From NCBI GenBank assembly GCA_049509675.1, contig JBEKZQ010000308.1, positions 1 to 7,696 on the forward strand: DNA of 7,696 nt, read 5' to 3'. The notes below the pieces were generated by a model, which did not search any database, was not told the DNA's origin, and saw only the letters and a program-made list of their open reading frames with translations. This document shows positions 6,942 to 7,696 of the stretch, in pieces. The DNA comes from JBEKZQ01 sp049509675 (GTDB lineage Bacteria > Planctomycetota > Planctomycetia > Pirellulales > Thermoguttaceae). The position numbers were made by a program, and so were the translations under genes. The stretch's first letter is position 1, and each line of letters begins with the position of its first letter.

Positions 6942-7016
6942 GATATACCTGCAATTGCCATCGATAGCGGCAGCGCCCGCCGCCTTCCCAAACCCAGGCG
7001 TGCGACCCTCCTGAAC

Positions 7017-7043
7017 TTATCGACTGTATCAGTCGTATCGGTC
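7017..7043. repeat. Three tandem 9-bp repeats, probable operator
   Basis: TTATCGACT (7017-7025), GTATCAGTC (7026-7034) and GTATCGGTC (7035-7043) follow one another without gaps; copies 2 and 3 differ at one position. A perfect dyad, CGACTG-TAT-CAGTCG (7021-7035), is embedded across copies 1 to 3. The array fills the spacer between the proposed -35 and -10 boxes of the RND gene, so a bound regulator would block or reshape that promoter. The regulator is not identified. Confidence 0.55.
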
Positions 7044-7048
7044 ATAAT
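7020..7048 (+). promoter_or_regulatory. Sigma70-like promoter for the RND permease gene
   Basis: TCGACT (7020-7025, four of six bases as TTGACA) and CATAAT (7043-7048, five of six as TATAAT) are 17 bases apart, the ideal spacing. The expected transcript start near 7055 gives a leader of about 66 bases before the ATG at 7121. Confidence 0.45.
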
Positions 7049-7120
7049 GGCACAGTGGCGAGAGACCGTCCTGACTGCCGCAAAATCTCTTCCTGCCTTA
7101 CCCAGCATCATGCCAGCACT

Positions 7121-7696
7121 ATGAATCTCACCGTTTTCGCCATGCGGCGACCCATCACGCTGGCTATGATATTAATTGCCCTTCTGGGGGGTGGCGCGCT
7201 GGCACTGAATCGGATGCGGGTGGACATCTTCCCGGCCATCAACGCCCCGCAGATCTACGTGCTCAATAATTACGCGGGAATGGACCCTAGTCAGATTGAG
7301 GGGATCATTACCAATGTTTATGAGTTGAACTTTCAGTATGTCGACGGACTCAAGGGGATCGAGTCCAAAAACATTCAGAACATGGTTCTGTTGAAACTGA
7401 GCTTCTATCCGGGGACGGATATGTCGGCCGCGATGTCTCAGGTGGTCAGCCTGGCGAACCGTGCCCGAGGGCAAATGCCCCCCAGCGTGCTGCCGCCGTT
7501 CGTGATGCGTTTCGATGCCGCGAACGTGCCGATTGGCTATCTGGTTCTTGAAAGCAAGAGGCGGCCGCTGGGGGAGTTGGCCGACCTGGGCATGCAACGG
7601 ATTCGCCCCATGCTCATCGCCCAGTTGCCGGGCACGATCTCATTCGCGCCGTTTGGCAGCAACACCCGGGCGATCGTCATGACGGTCGATCCCGAC
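7121..7696 (+). CDS. RND-family efflux permease (HAE1/AcrB-like), N-terminal part, cut by window edge
   Basis: The frame is open from ATG 7121 to the last base, 192 codons of a protein that normally has about 1,000 or more residues. It begins MNLTVFAMRRPIT, then the first membrane helix (about residues 10-30), then VDIFPAINAPQIYV, YAGMDPSQIEG and VDGLKGIESK, followed by LSFYPGTDMSAAM and PPFVMRFDAANVPIGYLV. These are the order and spacing of the RND porter domain. The wording is typical of a subfamily of HAE1-like permeases in environmental bacteria. RND permeases use the proton gradient at the inner membrane to expel drugs, lipids or other compounds through an adaptor and a TolC-type channel; the substrate cannot be told from this part. 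There is no clear ribosome binding site before ATG 7121, but the N-terminus fits the family. The divergent OEP gene is its likely channel partner. Confidence 0.93.
   Translation, partial: MNLTVFAMRRPITLAMILIALLGGGALALNRMRVDIFPAINAPQIYVLNNYAGMDPSQIEGIITNVYELNFQYVDGLKGIESKNIQNMVLLKLSFYPGTDMSAAMSQVVSLANRARGQMPPSVLPPFVMRFDAANVPIGYLVLESKRRPLGELADLGMQRIRPMLIAQLPGTISFAPFGSNTRAIVMTVDPD

Larger units (their letters stand above)
6942..7120. promoter_or_regulatory. Divergent control region between the efflux protein and RND permease genes
   Basis: Both genes must be transcribed from this 179-base region. The plus-strand promoter is described separately. For the minus-strand gene I see no convincing -35/-10 pair. 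A plus-strand ORF crosses the region (6915-7124) but lacks any family likeness. Confidence 0.6.

Noticed and set aside
7017..7043. Tandem 9-bp repeats as a CRISPR or replication iteron array
   Set aside because: There are only three short gapless copies with no spacers, no replication gene nearby, and they fit a promoter context better.
6915..7124. Plus-strand ORF of 69 codons ending in an ATGA overlap with the RND start
   Set aside because: It overlaps the signal-peptide region of the efflux gene antisense and runs through the promoter and 9-bp repeats; no family likeness and no ribosome binding site.

Overview
The window comes from a GC-rich bacterial chromosome. I infer a planctomycete-like organism from the style of the hybrid kinase and of the RND permease, and from the GC-rich intergenic hairpins; no marker gene proves this. 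I see no rRNA, tRNA, CRISPR array or intact transposase.

Layout. (1) 1-1812, plus strand: the 3' part of a hybrid sensor histidine kinase (end of the dimerisation domain, ATPase domain, two receiver domains, HPt domain), cut by the left edge. (2) 1813-2026: spacer with two adjacent perfect hairpins; the first has an A8 tract that makes it a minus-strand terminator shape. (3) 2027-2677, plus: a NYN-domain (PIN-like) putative RNase. (4) 2678-3111: 434 bases with no convincing gene, apart from a doubtful 20-codon ORF and some short dyads. (5) 3112-4893, plus: a DUF262 + DUF1524 protein of the GmrSD-like type, the best candidate for a defence gene here. (6) 4894-5288: spacer with three consecutive hairpins, then what looks like a broken gene fragment that runs antisense into the next gene. 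(7) 5289-6941, minus: a TolC/OEP-type outer-membrane efflux protein. (8) 6942-7120: divergent promoter region with three tandem 9-bp repeats sitting between plausible -35 and -10 boxes. (9) 7121-7696, plus: the N-terminus of an RND efflux permease, cut by the right edge.

How they work together. The OEP protein and the RND permease form a divergent efflux locus; the periplasmic adaptor is not in the window and may lie to the right. The NYN and DUF262/DUF1524 genes look like an accessory insert between the signalling gene and the efflux locus, bordered on both sides by hairpin-rich spacers. Both belong to nuclease-related families, but they are 434 bases apart, so a joint function is only a hypothesis. 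I did not find clear proof of a new system. The most distinctive signals are the 9-bp repeats in the RND promoter and the hairpin-bordered accessory segment.
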